Shown here piece by piece: positions 53,045-62,014 of a stretch of 64,000 nucleotides of DNA. Source of the DNA: Pseudomonadales bacterium (GTDB lineage Bacteria; Pseudomonadota; Gammaproteobacteria; Pseudomonadales; Azotimanducaceae). Below the pieces are notes generated by a model. The model was not told where the DNA came from, did no database searches, and was given only the letters and a program-made list of their open reading frames with translations. A program made the translations under genes and the position numbers. The stretch is from NCBI GenBank assembly GCA_019090385.1, contig JAHRWB010000017.1, positions 1-64,000 of the forward strand, in the 5' to 3' direction. Within the stretch, counting starts at the first letter, position 1, and each line of letters opens with the position of its first letter.

Positions 53045-53959
53045 TTGGAAATTTGGATGGCCTACACGCTTTTTGCAGCTTTTTTCCAAAACCTTCGATC
53101 CGCTCTGCAAAAAAATTTATCCAATGACTTTGGCGCCACGGCCTCGGCCTACACGCGCTTTTTATATGCACTTCCTTTCGCAATCATATACACGTTGACA
53201 CTTTTCACCTTAGACGCCACACAAACTCCCGCTCTCAGCATCCAATTTACAAGTTATATCCTCATTGGAGGAACCGCGCAGATACTGGGAACCACTTTTT
53301 TGATCAAATCATTCGAAAATAAACAATTTGCCCAGGGTACTGCATTTTCAAAAACAGAAGTTCTGCAAACTGCGCTTATCGGGCTCGTTCTGCTAGGCGA
53401 ATCTATCACGCTGATTCTCATTACCGGCATTTTAATCAGTCTCGCAGGCGTATTTGGCTTAATCGGATACAAAAATATTTTCGCAGCATTCAAGTTTAAA
53501 GCAGACAGTGCTCACCCTAGACGTACAGCTTTGTACGGTATCGTATCAGGAACGGGATTCGCACTTTCTGCCGTGGCTTATCGGGCAGCATCTCTTGGAT
53601 TGGAAGGAGAGCTCTCTTCCATTAAGCGTGCCGCCATCACTCTGATATGTGTCCTTGGTTTTCAAACAATATCGATGGGGCTGTATTTAGTATGGAAAGA
53701 GCCCGGCAAACTGCTAGCGGTGCTCAAAGAGTGGCGGGCAGGCATGTGGGTTGGATTAGCCGGCATGTTGGGTTCAACCGGCTGGTTCATCGCCCTGGCA
53801 ATGCAACAGGCAGCCCACGTGCGTGCTCTGGGGCAATTAGAACTGGTATTTGCTATGTTGACCTCGGTGCTGGTTTTTAAAGAGCAATTAAAACCATCGG
53901 AATACACCAGTATTTTTGTGTTGATCATGGGAATTCTGATGATTGTGCTCGGAGGCTGA
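53045..53959 (+). CDS. DMT-superfamily (EamA) transporter
   Basis: A roughly 304-residue protein with about 10 hydrophobic helices in the two-repeat EamA layout (for example TALIGLVLLGESITLILITG and IFVLIMGILMIVLGG at the end). The frame opens at an ATG (53024), but AGGAG is 8 nt before a TTG at 53045, which I take as the start (MEIWMAYTLFAAFF); an ATG at 53057 is a further option. The substrate is unknown. Confidence 0.85.
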   Translation: MEIWMAYTLFAAFFQNLRSALQKNLSNDFGATASAYTRFLYALPFAIIYTLTLFTLDATQTPALSIQFTSYILIGGTAQILGTTFLIKSFENKQFAQGTAFSKTEVLQTALIGLVLLGESITLILITGILISLAGVFGLIGYKNIFAAFKFKADSAHPRRTALYGIVSGTGFALSAVAYRAASLGLEGELSSIKRAAITLICVLGFQTISMGLYLVWKEPGKLLAVLKEWRAGMWVGLAGMLGSTGWFIALAMQQAAHVRALGQLELVFAMLTSVLVFKEQLKPSEYTSIFVLIMGILMIVLGG

Positions 53960-53984
53960 GTAGATTTAATGCTATTCTGGGCAT

Positions 53985-55325
53985 ATGGATAGCATATATT
54001 TATACAACGCCACCCTCATCAACGAAGGACAAAGCAAAGAAACCAATTTGCTTATCCAGTCTGGCCGTATAGCGGCTATCGGCTCGTCCATCAGCCTTCC
54101 TCCGGGCACAAAAGAAGTAGATTTGGCTGGTACTGTTCTTTTACCGGGCATGATTGACGACCAGGTACATTTCCGGGAACCCGGTATGGAGCATAAAGGC
54201 AGCATAGCCACAGAGTCCCGGGCCGCTGTTGCCGGTGGTATTACCAGCTATATGGAAATGCCCAATTGCAATCCGCTCACAATTAATGCCGAAACGCTGG
54301 CAAATAAGCACCAACGAGCAGCCCAAAGCTCAATGGCAAATTACGCTTTTTATCTCGGTGCAACAAATAACAACCTGGAGGATATCAAGCGTATAGATCC
54401 CGCAATGACTTGTGGCATAAAGGTTTTTATGGGTGCCTCTACGGGAGATATGTTGGTAGACAATAGAGATACCCTTGAAGCCATATTTTCCTCGACCCCT
54501 TTACTGGTGGCAACACACTGCGAAGATACACCAACAATTCTTAACAACGAGCGACTTTTTATCCAACGATTTGGAGAACAGATTCCCTTTCGCGAACATC
54601 CTAATATTCGATCTGAAGAGGCCTGTTACCTGTCTTCTTCTCTGGCTGTAGAATTAGCAAAAAAACACGCTACAAGGCTACACGTTTTACATTTAACCAC
54701 AGCAAAAGAACTGGCACTGTTCTCGTCCGGGGATACAAATAAAAAGCGCATAACGGCTGAAGCCTGTGTCCATCACCTGTTTTTTAATGACTCAGACTAC
54801 GAGGCAAAGGGCGCCTTGATAAAGTGTAATCCAGCGATAAAAAAACGCACGGATCAAATCGCACTTCAAGAAGCTATCACTACAGACATCATTGATGTTA
54901 TCGCGACCGACCACGCACCACACACCTGGGAAGAAAAAACCCGAAAATATACCCAAGCGCCGTCGGGATTGCCCCTGGTGCAACATGCATTACTCATGCT
55001 ATTGGAACTTGTTGACAATGGAACTTTTTCGCTCGAAAAAATAGTCGAAAAAATCGCACATACACCTGCTACGCTGTTTAATGTTAAAGCGCGCGGATTT
55101 ATCAGAGAAGGTTATTGGGCAGATCTGGTGGTCATCGCCAGAAATAGGAAAACCATTGTCGATCAATCCGAAATCTACTCAAAATGTGGATGGTCTCCCT
55201 TTAGCGGACATACTTTTTCGTCTCGCATAGAACAAACCTATGTAAACGGCAAACTAAAATACGACCGGGGGGCGTTTCCAGATACCTCCCCAGGCATTGC
55301 ACTGGAATTCAGCGAGCGCGACTAA
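53985..55325 (+). CDS. pyrC: Dihydroorotase (DHOase)
   Basis: A 446-residue amidohydrolase closing carbamoyl-aspartate to dihydroorotate in pyrimidine synthesis. The first metal site reads DDQVH62-FREPG, so the first His of the usual H-x-H is Gln; I recall the same DDQVHFREPG in the Bacteroidetes-type branch. K146 in CGIKVFMGAS is the possible metal-bridging Lys, followed by LVATHCED and ATDHAPH. CTGGG lies 5-6 nt before the ATG. A related hydantoinase cannot be fully excluded. Confidence 0.87.
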   Translation: MDSIYLYNATLINEGQSKETNLLIQSGRIAAIGSSISLPPGTKEVDLAGTVLLPGMIDDQVHFREPGMEHKGSIATESRAAVAGGITSYMEMPNCNPLTINAETLANKHQRAAQSSMANYAFYLGATNNNLEDIKRIDPAMTCGIKVFMGASTGDMLVDNRDTLEAIFSSTPLLVATHCEDTPTILNNERLFIQRFGEQIPFREHPNIRSEEACYLSSSLAVELAKKHATRLHVLHLTTAKELALFSSGDTNKKRITAEACVHHLFFNDSDYEAKGALIKCNPAIKKRTDQIALQEAITTDIIDVIATDHAPHTWEEKTRKYTQAPSGLPLVQHALLMLLELVDNGTFSLEKIVEKIAHTPATLFNVKARGFIREGYWADLVVIARNRKTIVDQSEIYSKCGWSPFSGHTFSSRIEQTYVNGKLKYDRGAFPDTSPGIALEFSERD

Positions 55326-55356
55326 GCGCTCACCGCTTTTGGCACAAGTGCTATAT

Positions 55357-56997
55357 TCATCGCAAGTCCGGCAGAACGTAACCCTGTTCATCCAGATTAG
55401 CGCGCACCTGTTTCTTGTTCATTTTTCCGGTTGCAGTCATCGGTATTTCATCAACACAAAGCACATCTGCAGGCAATTGCCATTTCGCAAACTTGGACGA
55501 ACAGTGCTCAATTACATCTTCCATTGAAACATCAGCACCCGCCCTCAAAACCATCAAAACCAAAGGGCGCTCATCCCAACGAGGATGTGGCTGAGCAACA
55601 ACACAAGCCATTTCTACCCCATCTATGCCAACAATATGATTTTCCAAATCAACAGACGAAATCCACTCACCGCCACTTTTCACGAGATCTTTCGAACGGT
55701 CACTGATGATCAGATATTCTTCCGCATCAATTTTTCCCACATCACCCGTTAACAACCAACCATCATGAAATTTATCTGGCTGTGGATCATGATAGTACTC
55801 TGAACATATCCAGGGGCCCCGTATTAATATTTCCCCTACACTTTCTCCATCGTGCGGTAAAGGGTTAAACTCTTCATCGAAGATTTCAAGCTCGATACCT
55901 GGCATTAATTGCCCCGCTTTAGCGACGTTTGCAAATTGCTCATCCAGCGACAAATTAATTTGACTTCGTTTAGCAATACGCCGGGAAATGGTTGCCAATG
56001 GACTGGTTTCCGTCATTCCCCATCCCTGTATCATTTCCACATCCAGCTCATCATAAAACCAACGAATTAAAGAAGGCGGGGGAGCCGACCCACCACAGGT
56101 CAATCGGGACAATGCAGAAAAGTCAAAATTACCGGGGGCTGCCTCAACAACCGACTTAACCCCTTGCCAAATTGTTGGAACTCCGGACGCCATGGTAACG
56201 GCTTCAGCACTCATTATTTCACAAAACCGTACCGGGTCCATAAACCTGTGCGGAAATACCTGTTTCGCCCCCAACATGGTCCCAGCCCAGGGCATTCCCC
56301 ACCCCATGGCATGAAACATGGGCACGATACCAAAAATGCAATCGGTAGCAGACAAACTCAGCGAATCAGTCATACACTGGGTAATTGTATGAAGATACTG
56401 GGAGCGATGCTCATACTCTACGCCCTTGGGCTTGCCCGTCGTACCACTTGTGTAACATAAGCCCAAAGGACTGTTTTCATCTATCATGGGCCAGTCATAT
56501 TGCGTGGGTTTACCTTCAATAAACTCTTCATAGTCTATGGCATTCGGTAGCGTAGTCTGCCACCCCTCAAAGCCCTCTTCCGTGGCAACTATCACACGCT
56601 CAACGCTAGGCATTCTGCCCTGAAGCTTTTCCAAAGCAGGAAGCTGCTCCACGTCTACAATTATTACTTTGTCCTGAGCATGTCCAATTATATATTCAAG
56701 ATCGGTATCGGAAAGCCTGAAATTAAGCGTGTGTAAAACAGCACCCATACCCGCAGTTGCATGATAGGCCTCCAAATGACGGGTATTGTTCCACATAAAC
56801 GTTGCCACCCTTTCACCAATTTTTACGCCCGCCCCAGACAGCGCGTGGGCTAGTTGATGAGCTCGGTCCCTTACCTCTTTATAAGTCTGGCGACGAACAC
56901 CGGTCTCGGTTACTGTAATCAGTTCTTCCTCCGGTGCCACTCGAGCACCCCGGTCCATCAATGTAGACATCAATAGTGGTGTATGTTGCATTGCCAT
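55357..56997 (-). CDS. Acyl-CoA synthetase (fatty-acid-CoA ligase)
   Basis: A 546-residue AMP-forming ligase. The AMP-binding motif is CYTSGTTGKPKGVEYEH; the later motifs QGWGMTETSPLA, LLTGDVGKIDAEEYLIISDR and the C-terminal catalytic Lys in MTATGKMNKKQV are all present. It resembles medium/long-chain fatty-acid CoA ligases of marine gammaproteobacteria; the exact acid is uncertain. A GGAGAGG motif stands 9 nt before the ATG. Confidence 0.92.
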   Translation of the reverse strand: MAMQHTPLLMSTLMDRGARVAPEEELITVTETGVRRQTYKEVRDRAHQLAHALSGAGVKIGERVATFMWNNTRHLEAYHATAGMGAVLHTLNFRLSDTDLEYIIGHAQDKVIIVDVEQLPALEKLQGRMPSVERVIVATEEGFEGWQTTLPNAIDYEEFIEGKPTQYDWPMIDENSPLGLCYTSGTTGKPKGVEYEHRSQYLHTITQCMTDSLSLSATDCIFGIVPMFHAMGWGMPWAGTMLGAKQVFPHRFMDPVRFCEIMSAEAVTMASGVPTIWQGVKSVVEAAPGNFDFSALSRLTCGGSAPPPSLIRWFYDELDVEMIQGWGMTETSPLATISRRIAKRSQINLSLDEQFANVAKAGQLMPGIELEIFDEEFNPLPHDGESVGEILIRGPWICSEYYHDPQPDKFHDGWLLTGDVGKIDAEEYLIISDRSKDLVKSGGEWISSVDLENHIVGIDGVEMACVVAQPHPRWDERPLVLMVLRAGADVSMEDVIEHCSSKFAKWQLPADVLCVDEIPMTATGKMNKKQVRANLDEQGYVLPDLR

Positions 56998-57061
56998 TTG
57001 GTATTCATCCTCTCCAAAATAATAATTCCATAAAACGCATAGTTACTAGTGTTGATACTAT

Positions 57062-58666
57062 TTACTCGCTCATAAAACGTCTCTCGTCTGCCATTTGTTT
57101 TCGTACAGCAACTAACTCTTGGCACCTTTCTGCATCCGACCACCCGAGGTACCTACTCATCAACAGCGCGATAGGCTCCAATACCAGATCAAGCTCTTGC
57201 GGTTCATACCAGACTATTCGCAATCTTCTATATACCACGTCCTCAAGTGTCAATGCACTTTCTCGGGTTATCGCCCAATCTATTTCACCAACAAATATAC
57301 AGGATGATTCTGCAACCGGCTGGCGGCCCAAAACAATAACCTGGGATGCTTCACCCCCATATAATCTAACCATACGCAAGGCATTTTTGTCTGTTAGGCC
57401 ATAGATGCTTTTCAGCTTTGCAACTTCCTGATCAACACTCTCTATATCCCCACCCGGCAAAAGAGACAATGGATCCTTGCAAGCCAGGTCATAGCCCAGC
57501 GATTTCCCAACCACAACCAGGGCTTCCTCTGCCATTTTACGAAAACCTGTCAGCTTGCCTCCCGCCATGCTGATTAGACCCGTCGTATCACTCACCCATA
57601 TTTCGTCTTTGCGGGACAATTCTCTAGAAGATTTACCCGGTTGGTGAACCAGTGGCCGTAAGCCTGCCCAAGCCGCAACAATATGCCGTTTCTGTATCTT
57701 AGCCTTTGGAAAAAAATCTGGCAGCACATCCAGTAAGTAGTCGACATCCTCTGCCAATACCCGGGGCCATAAAGTTGGTGGCCCATCATATGAAGTATCA
57801 GTAGTACCAATGTAGGTTATATCCCCCCGTGGAATAGCGAATATCGAGCGACCATCGTGGGTATCCATTACCAGTATGCTGCTAAGCGGTAAACATTCAT
57901 GTGGCACAGCAATGTGTACCCCTTTTGAGAGGTGCAGTTTTACCTTTGCCGGATAGTTTTCCCAATTTTTAATGGATTTCTCTACCCAGGGGCCAGTGGC
58001 ATTGACAACAACTTTGGATTTTATTCTCAAGTCTCTGCCGCTTATCTTACATCGTACACGTAGACCCCCGATTTGCTGGTCTTGCAAATCCAGCCCGGTA
58101 ACCTCTGCATAATTGAGAGTCATCGCACCATCAGACTGCGCAGCTCTGAGCACAGCCAATACCAGACGCGCATCATCTGTGACATATTCGCGATACGCAC
58201 AACCCAGGGCAAATGTGTCACTATCAAGACAAGGTTCAAACTCAACCAGTTCACGTCTACTAAAGTTTTTATGCCTGTCCTTTGCACGCACAGCACCCAA
58301 ACGCTCATAGATGCCTATGCCCACACGAAACTTAAGCAGAGACAGCTGAGATTTAAGCGGAAATAACATCCACGCTGGTTCTGCCAGGTGGGGGGCCATC
58401 TGATGAACTTTTTTGCGCTCCAGGGCGGTTTCCCGAACTAAACCAATATCACCCATGGCCAAATACCGCAAACCGCCATGAATAAGCTTGGAGGATTTAC
58501 TCGAGGTACCCGAAGCAAAGTCATTGGCCTCAAGCAAAGCCACCTTCAACCCACATTTTGCAGCGTGGCGCGCAATACCCGCGCCGGTAATGCCTCCGCC
58601 GACAATGGCAAGGTCGAATTCTATGGATTCAAATGCCGCAATATTTCGCGAGTGAGAAACGTTCAA
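57062..58666 (-). CDS. glpD: Glycerol-3-phosphate dehydrogenase, aerobic (GlpD)
   Basis: A 534-residue flavoenzyme oxidising glycerol 3-phosphate to dihydroxyacetone phosphate, feeding quinone. The FAD motif is VGGGITGAGIARHAAKCGL near the N-terminus, then NDFASGTSSKSSKLIHGGLR, the family signature, and a C-terminal helical domain. The start is a TTG at 58666 with no clear Shine-Dalgarno sequence and no other start codon in the short stretch before the flavin motif, so initiation is weakly supported. Length is normal. Confidence 0.93.
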   Translation of the reverse strand: MNVSHSRNIAAFESIEFDLAIVGGGITGAGIARHAAKCGLKVALLEANDFASGTSSKSSKLIHGGLRYLAMGDIGLVRETALERKKVHQMAPHLAEPAWMLFPLKSQLSLLKFRVGIGIYERLGAVRAKDRHKNFSRRELVEFEPCLDSDTFALGCAYREYVTDDARLVLAVLRAAQSDGAMTLNYAEVTGLDLQDQQIGGLRVRCKISGRDLRIKSKVVVNATGPWVEKSIKNWENYPAKVKLHLSKGVHIAVPHECLPLSSILVMDTHDGRSIFAIPRGDITYIGTTDTSYDGPPTLWPRVLAEDVDYLLDVLPDFFPKAKIQKRHIVAAWAGLRPLVHQPGKSSRELSRKDEIWVSDTTGLISMAGGKLTGFRKMAEEALVVVGKSLGYDLACKDPLSLLPGGDIESVDQEVAKLKSIYGLTDKNALRMVRLYGGEASQVIVLGRQPVAESSCIFVGEIDWAITRESALTLEDVVYRRLRIVWYEPQELDLVLEPIALLMSRYLGWSDAERCQELVAVRKQMADERRFMSE

Positions 58667-58819
58667 AACGAGGATTCACTGGTCCGATACCCCATTCTAA
58701 CAGACATCAGCCCCCAGCAGGCAAATAGCACTGGAATTCACAAGCATTCCGAGGCAAGCAATAGCAATCTCTACCGATGCTTCTTACCTATACACAGGTA
58801 GGGGCCTGGCTTACCAAAT

Positions 58820-59977
58820 TTAGGATTCAGATAGTTCTGATTCGAGCGACACCTTGTTTCGCCCATTACTTTTAGCATGATAAAGTGCCGCGTCTGCGCG
58901 ATTAATGAAATCGCTGGTGCTTTCCTCAAGTATATATTCTGAGACACCCAGAGAAATGGTTACTTTCTCAACTGGAATATCACCTTCTCCCTGAATAGTT
59001 TGCGCTTCCACTATTGCGCGGATACTCTCAGCAAGCATTGATGCCCCCATCAAGCCCGTGGAGGGTAGAAGTAATGCAAATTCTTCGCCACCGTATCGCG
59101 CGATAAAATCTCGCCCCTTAACACACTGTTTCATTTCCTGTGCAACATAACGGATAACAGCATCACCAAATAAATGCCCATGCGTATCGTTAAACCGTTT
59201 GAAATGGTCGATATCAATAATAACCAAACTAAGTGGTTCATCCTTTTCTTCACTGTCAGCCGTCATTTTTTCAATGACCTCGTTAAACGACCGCCGGTTA
59301 GAAATACCCGTGAGCGCATCCGTTCGCGAATCACGATCCAGCTGACTCACCTGAGCACGTAACTCACCAAGCTCGTCAGACATACTGCTCAAGGTCAAGT
59401 TCACTTTCTGAGATGCAATTTTAGACTGGCTGGTTTCAGTAACAAGTACAGATATCAACTCTCTTAGTAACTCTGGCGATGGATTGTCTTTGAGTTTTTT
59501 ACCGCAACTCTCCAATACTTCGGTATAATCATCCATACCATTCTGGAGATCATCCAGATGACCAAGGACGCACTCCACGGCGTCCGTCATTGAGCCCCGC
59601 AATACGTTAACTTCTGAGCGTAAACTCTCCAGGAAAAAGCGTTCATAAAAATCACGACAAACAGCCGGAGTGAATTCCATTCCACTGAGCACATATGCAT
59701 CTATCTGAGTGCATAGTTCTGGATTATTCTGGGTGATATAGTCAAACCATACAGCATAATTTTGCGGTATGGCCGGCACTCTGCGATCACTCATCACCGG
59801 CAACACCTGCTTAAGGAGCACCACCGATTCTTCCAATGTCAGATCAAACGCTGTGTCCAAAAAAAATTCTCCCGGAGAAAAAAGCGACTCCGCAACATTA
59901 AATTTAGACCAAACTACGCAAGATACAATTTTTTTGAATGGATATTTGTTGAAATCAGGACATGTCGCAGTTGTCAT
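58820..59977 (-). CDS. Diguanylate cyclase (GGDEF domain)
   Basis: A 385-residue protein with about 200 N-terminal residues, helical and unclassified by me, and a C-terminal GGDEF domain whose active site is GGEEF at 296-300 (ARYGGEEFALL). The five residues before the motif follow KGRD, so the RxxD inhibitory site is KxxD and likely lost. It should make c-di-GMP. No membrane segment is visible; the signal sensed is unknown. Confidence 0.9.
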   Translation of the reverse strand: MTTATCPDFNKYPFKKIVSCVVWSKFNVAESLFSPGEFFLDTAFDLTLEESVVLLKQVLPVMSDRRVPAIPQNYAVWFDYITQNNPELCTQIDAYVLSGMEFTPAVCRDFYERFFLESLRSEVNVLRGSMTDAVECVLGHLDDLQNGMDDYTEVLESCGKKLKDNPSPELLRELISVLVTETSQSKIASQKVNLTLSSMSDELGELRAQVSQLDRDSRTDALTGISNRRSFNEVIEKMTADSEEKDEPLSLVIIDIDHFKRFNDTHGHLFGDAVIRYVAQEMKQCVKGRDFIARYGGEEFALLLPSTGLMGASMLAESIRAIVEAQTIQGEGDIPVEKVTISLGVSEYILEESTSDFINRADAALYHAKSNGRNKVSLESELSES

Positions 59978-60181
59978 GAAACCTGGATGCCAATTCCTGA
60001 CAAAGCAAATGCGTCAAAAACACCAACTCCTGGCCTTTCTGGCCAAGTATTCTGCACACCAAATTTTTTATTATTAATATTCAATGGCTTATAAATTTGC
60101 AAAAGTTGGCACAAGAAATGAATGTAGTGAATGTAGATATCTGGACAATTAAACAGTGATCAAAAATAGTTGAGATCAAAA

Positions 60182-60400
60182 ATGAATAATCACAATCACT
60201 TGAATAGAATCATCCACCCTAGAGCTAACTTGAAAGCAGTTTTATTGTTGATTGTAGTATTTGGGCTATTCGGCCTATGGGCCGATGCTCAAATTGCCAA
60301 TGACTCCAGTCTAATGAATTGGCACGAGAATTTTAAAAAAATCGAGAATGGAGAGATATGTTTAGATTTCTCAAGCTATTTAAACATCTGCCGATTATAA
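60182..60400 (+). CDS. Small single-pass membrane protein upstream of the PspC-like gene
   Basis: A 72-residue protein with one hydrophobic segment (about 18-35, AVLLLIVVFGLFGLW). The frame opens at a TTG (60170) but I prefer the ATG at 60182, with GAGAT upstream. I recognise no family. It ends 10 bp before the next gene, whose AAGGAG lies in the gap, so both are probably one transcript. Confidence 0.6.
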   Translation: MNNHNHLNRIIHPRANLKAVLLLIVVFGLFGLWADAQIANDSSLMNWHENFKKIENGEICLDFSSYLNICRL

Positions 60401-60410
60401 GGAGCAGCAA

Positions 60411-60611
60411 ATGGCAATGCCAGGGTTCGTCCACAAGCTAGGTCTGGATAAGCAAAATGCATGGATTTCAGGTGTATGCGCAGGCTTTGCGCGACTAATA
60501 AACATAGACTTGAAACTTTGCCGTTTGTGTACATTCATCGCGGCACTTTTTTTTACCAAATGGATTATCGCCGCTTATGTAGTTGCATGGTTCGCCCTTG
60601 ACGAGCGCTAA
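60411..60611 (+). CDS. PspC-domain protein
   Basis: A 66-residue protein with the PspC core: WISGVCAGFARLINIDLKLCR, then a hydrophobic helix (CTFIAALFFTKWIIAAYVVAW). Such proteins sense or report membrane stress in the phage-shock-type response. AAGGAG is 7 nt before the ATG. The other Psp genes are not in view. Confidence 0.85.
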   Translation: MAMPGFVHKLGLDKQNAWISGVCAGFARLINIDLKLCRLCTFIAALFFTKWIIAAYVVAWFALDER

Positions 60612-60702
60612 GCGAGGGTCTCGTCTAGTCTGAATAAGTCAGGGGCTTAGACAAAGGTCGCATTTACCATGAAATACCGCTGACTTAAACGGGTGAGAAT
60701 CA

Positions 60703-61149
60703 TTGAACAGTCAAAATAATAAATCCCTTTCCCAAAAGCTTACCCAATGGTGTAGAACTTATGTCGCCATCGCCACCCTCAGTTTAATCTCAGGCTGCGC
60801 GTCCTACCATTCGGCCAATACCTTGATTCGTACGCAAAATCCCGAAGGGGCTGATCTACTGCAGCAAATCCACCCTGGCAACACACACGCAGGCTGGCTA
60901 CGTGCCAAAATCGGACAGCCAAGCAGTATCACCCACAATGAGGCGGGCAGCGAATTGTGGCGCTACGACAATATCCAATCCCGGACAAAACACTTTAAGC
61001 TTATACCACTACTTAAGGTTACCTTAAAAAGTGAACAAGCTATCCAATATTGGTTCGAGATTGCAAATGATAGAGTCATTGGATACTGGACACATATTGC
61101 AGATGGCAGCACTCCAGCTATTGCTTCAGTAATAGACACACCCGACTAA
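60703..61149 (+). CDS. Lipoprotein with BamE-like domain
   Basis: A 148-residue protein with a signal sequence ending in the lipobox LISGC (C32). The segment LRAKIGQPSSITHNEAGSEL followed by WRYDN looks like the BamE/SmpA-type fold. The start is TTG at 60703 with GGTGAG 5 nt upstream. It probably sits in a periplasmic leaflet; its partner is unknown. Confidence 0.7.
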   Translation: MNSQNNKSLSQKLTQWCRTYVAIATLSLISGCASYHSANTLIRTQNPEGADLLQQIHPGNTHAGWLRAKIGQPSSITHNEAGSELWRYDNIQSRTKHFKLIPLLKVTLKSEQAIQYWFEIANDRVIGYWTHIADGSTPAIASVIDTPD

Positions 61150-61666
61150 CCCTGCTTAAGCGCACGATGCATCTGATACCAGTAATTCACCGAGACCTTG
61201 GTTACGAAAAATTTCCAGAAACACACATCTTTGTCACGCGCTATGCTGCGTGTGTCCGCGCACATTTTACCCTGTCAGATTTACCCACATATTTTGTTAC
61301 TGCCTGTGGATAAGTCTGAGGATAAGTTAATTGCAAGTTTTTCTCGATTTCTCGTTCTTAACGATTTCCAGAAAGTAAAATCTTGATAAATTCCATTATA
61401 ACTTATATATTTCAATAGCATACAGGATATATGTAATCCTATAGATTAACGATATCGGGCATCTACCTATCCTGCCTAGGCTAAAATCCCTTCTGTGAAT
61501 AACCTGCCTACACTATAGGTCAGTGACCACTCACATTGCGCGCCAATGTTTCCAATACAATTACGCCGATAGCAAGAATTTCTCTGCCGTTAGGCTACAA
61601 CAATCAAACATAGTTGCGAAAGGCGACTTTAGTTAAGTCAACAAGGAATTTAGATAAAAACCCCTG
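61150..61666. other. Long non-coding interval with DnaA-box-like sites
   Basis: 517 bp with no credible gene. It holds the candidate operator copy at 61516-61535 and a cluster of TTATNCACA-like sites at 61281-61502, followed or interrupted by an AT-rich run at about 61376-61450. No recognised RNA fold. Confidence 0.5.
61516..61535. promoter_or_regulatory. Candidate operator, copy 2 (GTGA-N4-TCAC)
   Basis: TAGGTCAGTGACCACTCACA differs at one position from the copy at 34778-34797. Both are intergenic. Here it is 132 bp past the stop codon of the small secreted-protein gene (61667, minus strand) and 367 bp after the BamE-like gene. Confidence 0.4.
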
Positions 61667-62014
61667 TTATTTTAGAACCTGATCCTCGGGAAGTTTTACA
61701 GGTTGGCGATCTAAAGTGAACGGCCGAATCAGGGTAAATATAGCGGGATCCAGCACCCTGGTTTGTGTCATGTCTGCACGATGGGCAAAACCCGCCTTAC
61801 TGGCCCTGGCTTCAGAATCCTGATGCTGTCCTGAGGAGGGCATTGCCGATGCTACAACACCAGTTTGGGTGAAGTTTTCCACCTGCCTGGCCATGCCAGA
61901 GACCATCTTGCCGCCCTGCGTGCCTTCACTGCCCGCAGTAATAGCCGGAACAGCTAATATACAAAGTACCAGCATACTTACACCGCGCTTCATTCCGTAC
62001 ATCCAGTTTCTCAT
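61667..62014 (-). CDS. Small secreted hypothetical protein, partner of the TpsB-like gene
   Basis: A 115-residue protein with a signal peptide (about the first 27 residues, SMLVLCILAVPAITAGSEG) and a low-complexity mature part (QVENFTQTGVVASAMPSSGQ). The ATG overlaps the TGA of the barrel gene upstream (ATGA), so it is coupled to it. I recognise no family; it is too short to be a filamentous TpsA exoprotein. Confidence 0.65.
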   Translation of the reverse strand: MRNWMYGMKRGVSMLVLCILAVPAITAGSEGTQGGKMVSGMARQVENFTQTGVVASAMPSSGQHQDSEARASKAGFAHRADMTQTRVLDPAIFTLIRPFTLDRQPVKLPEDQVLK

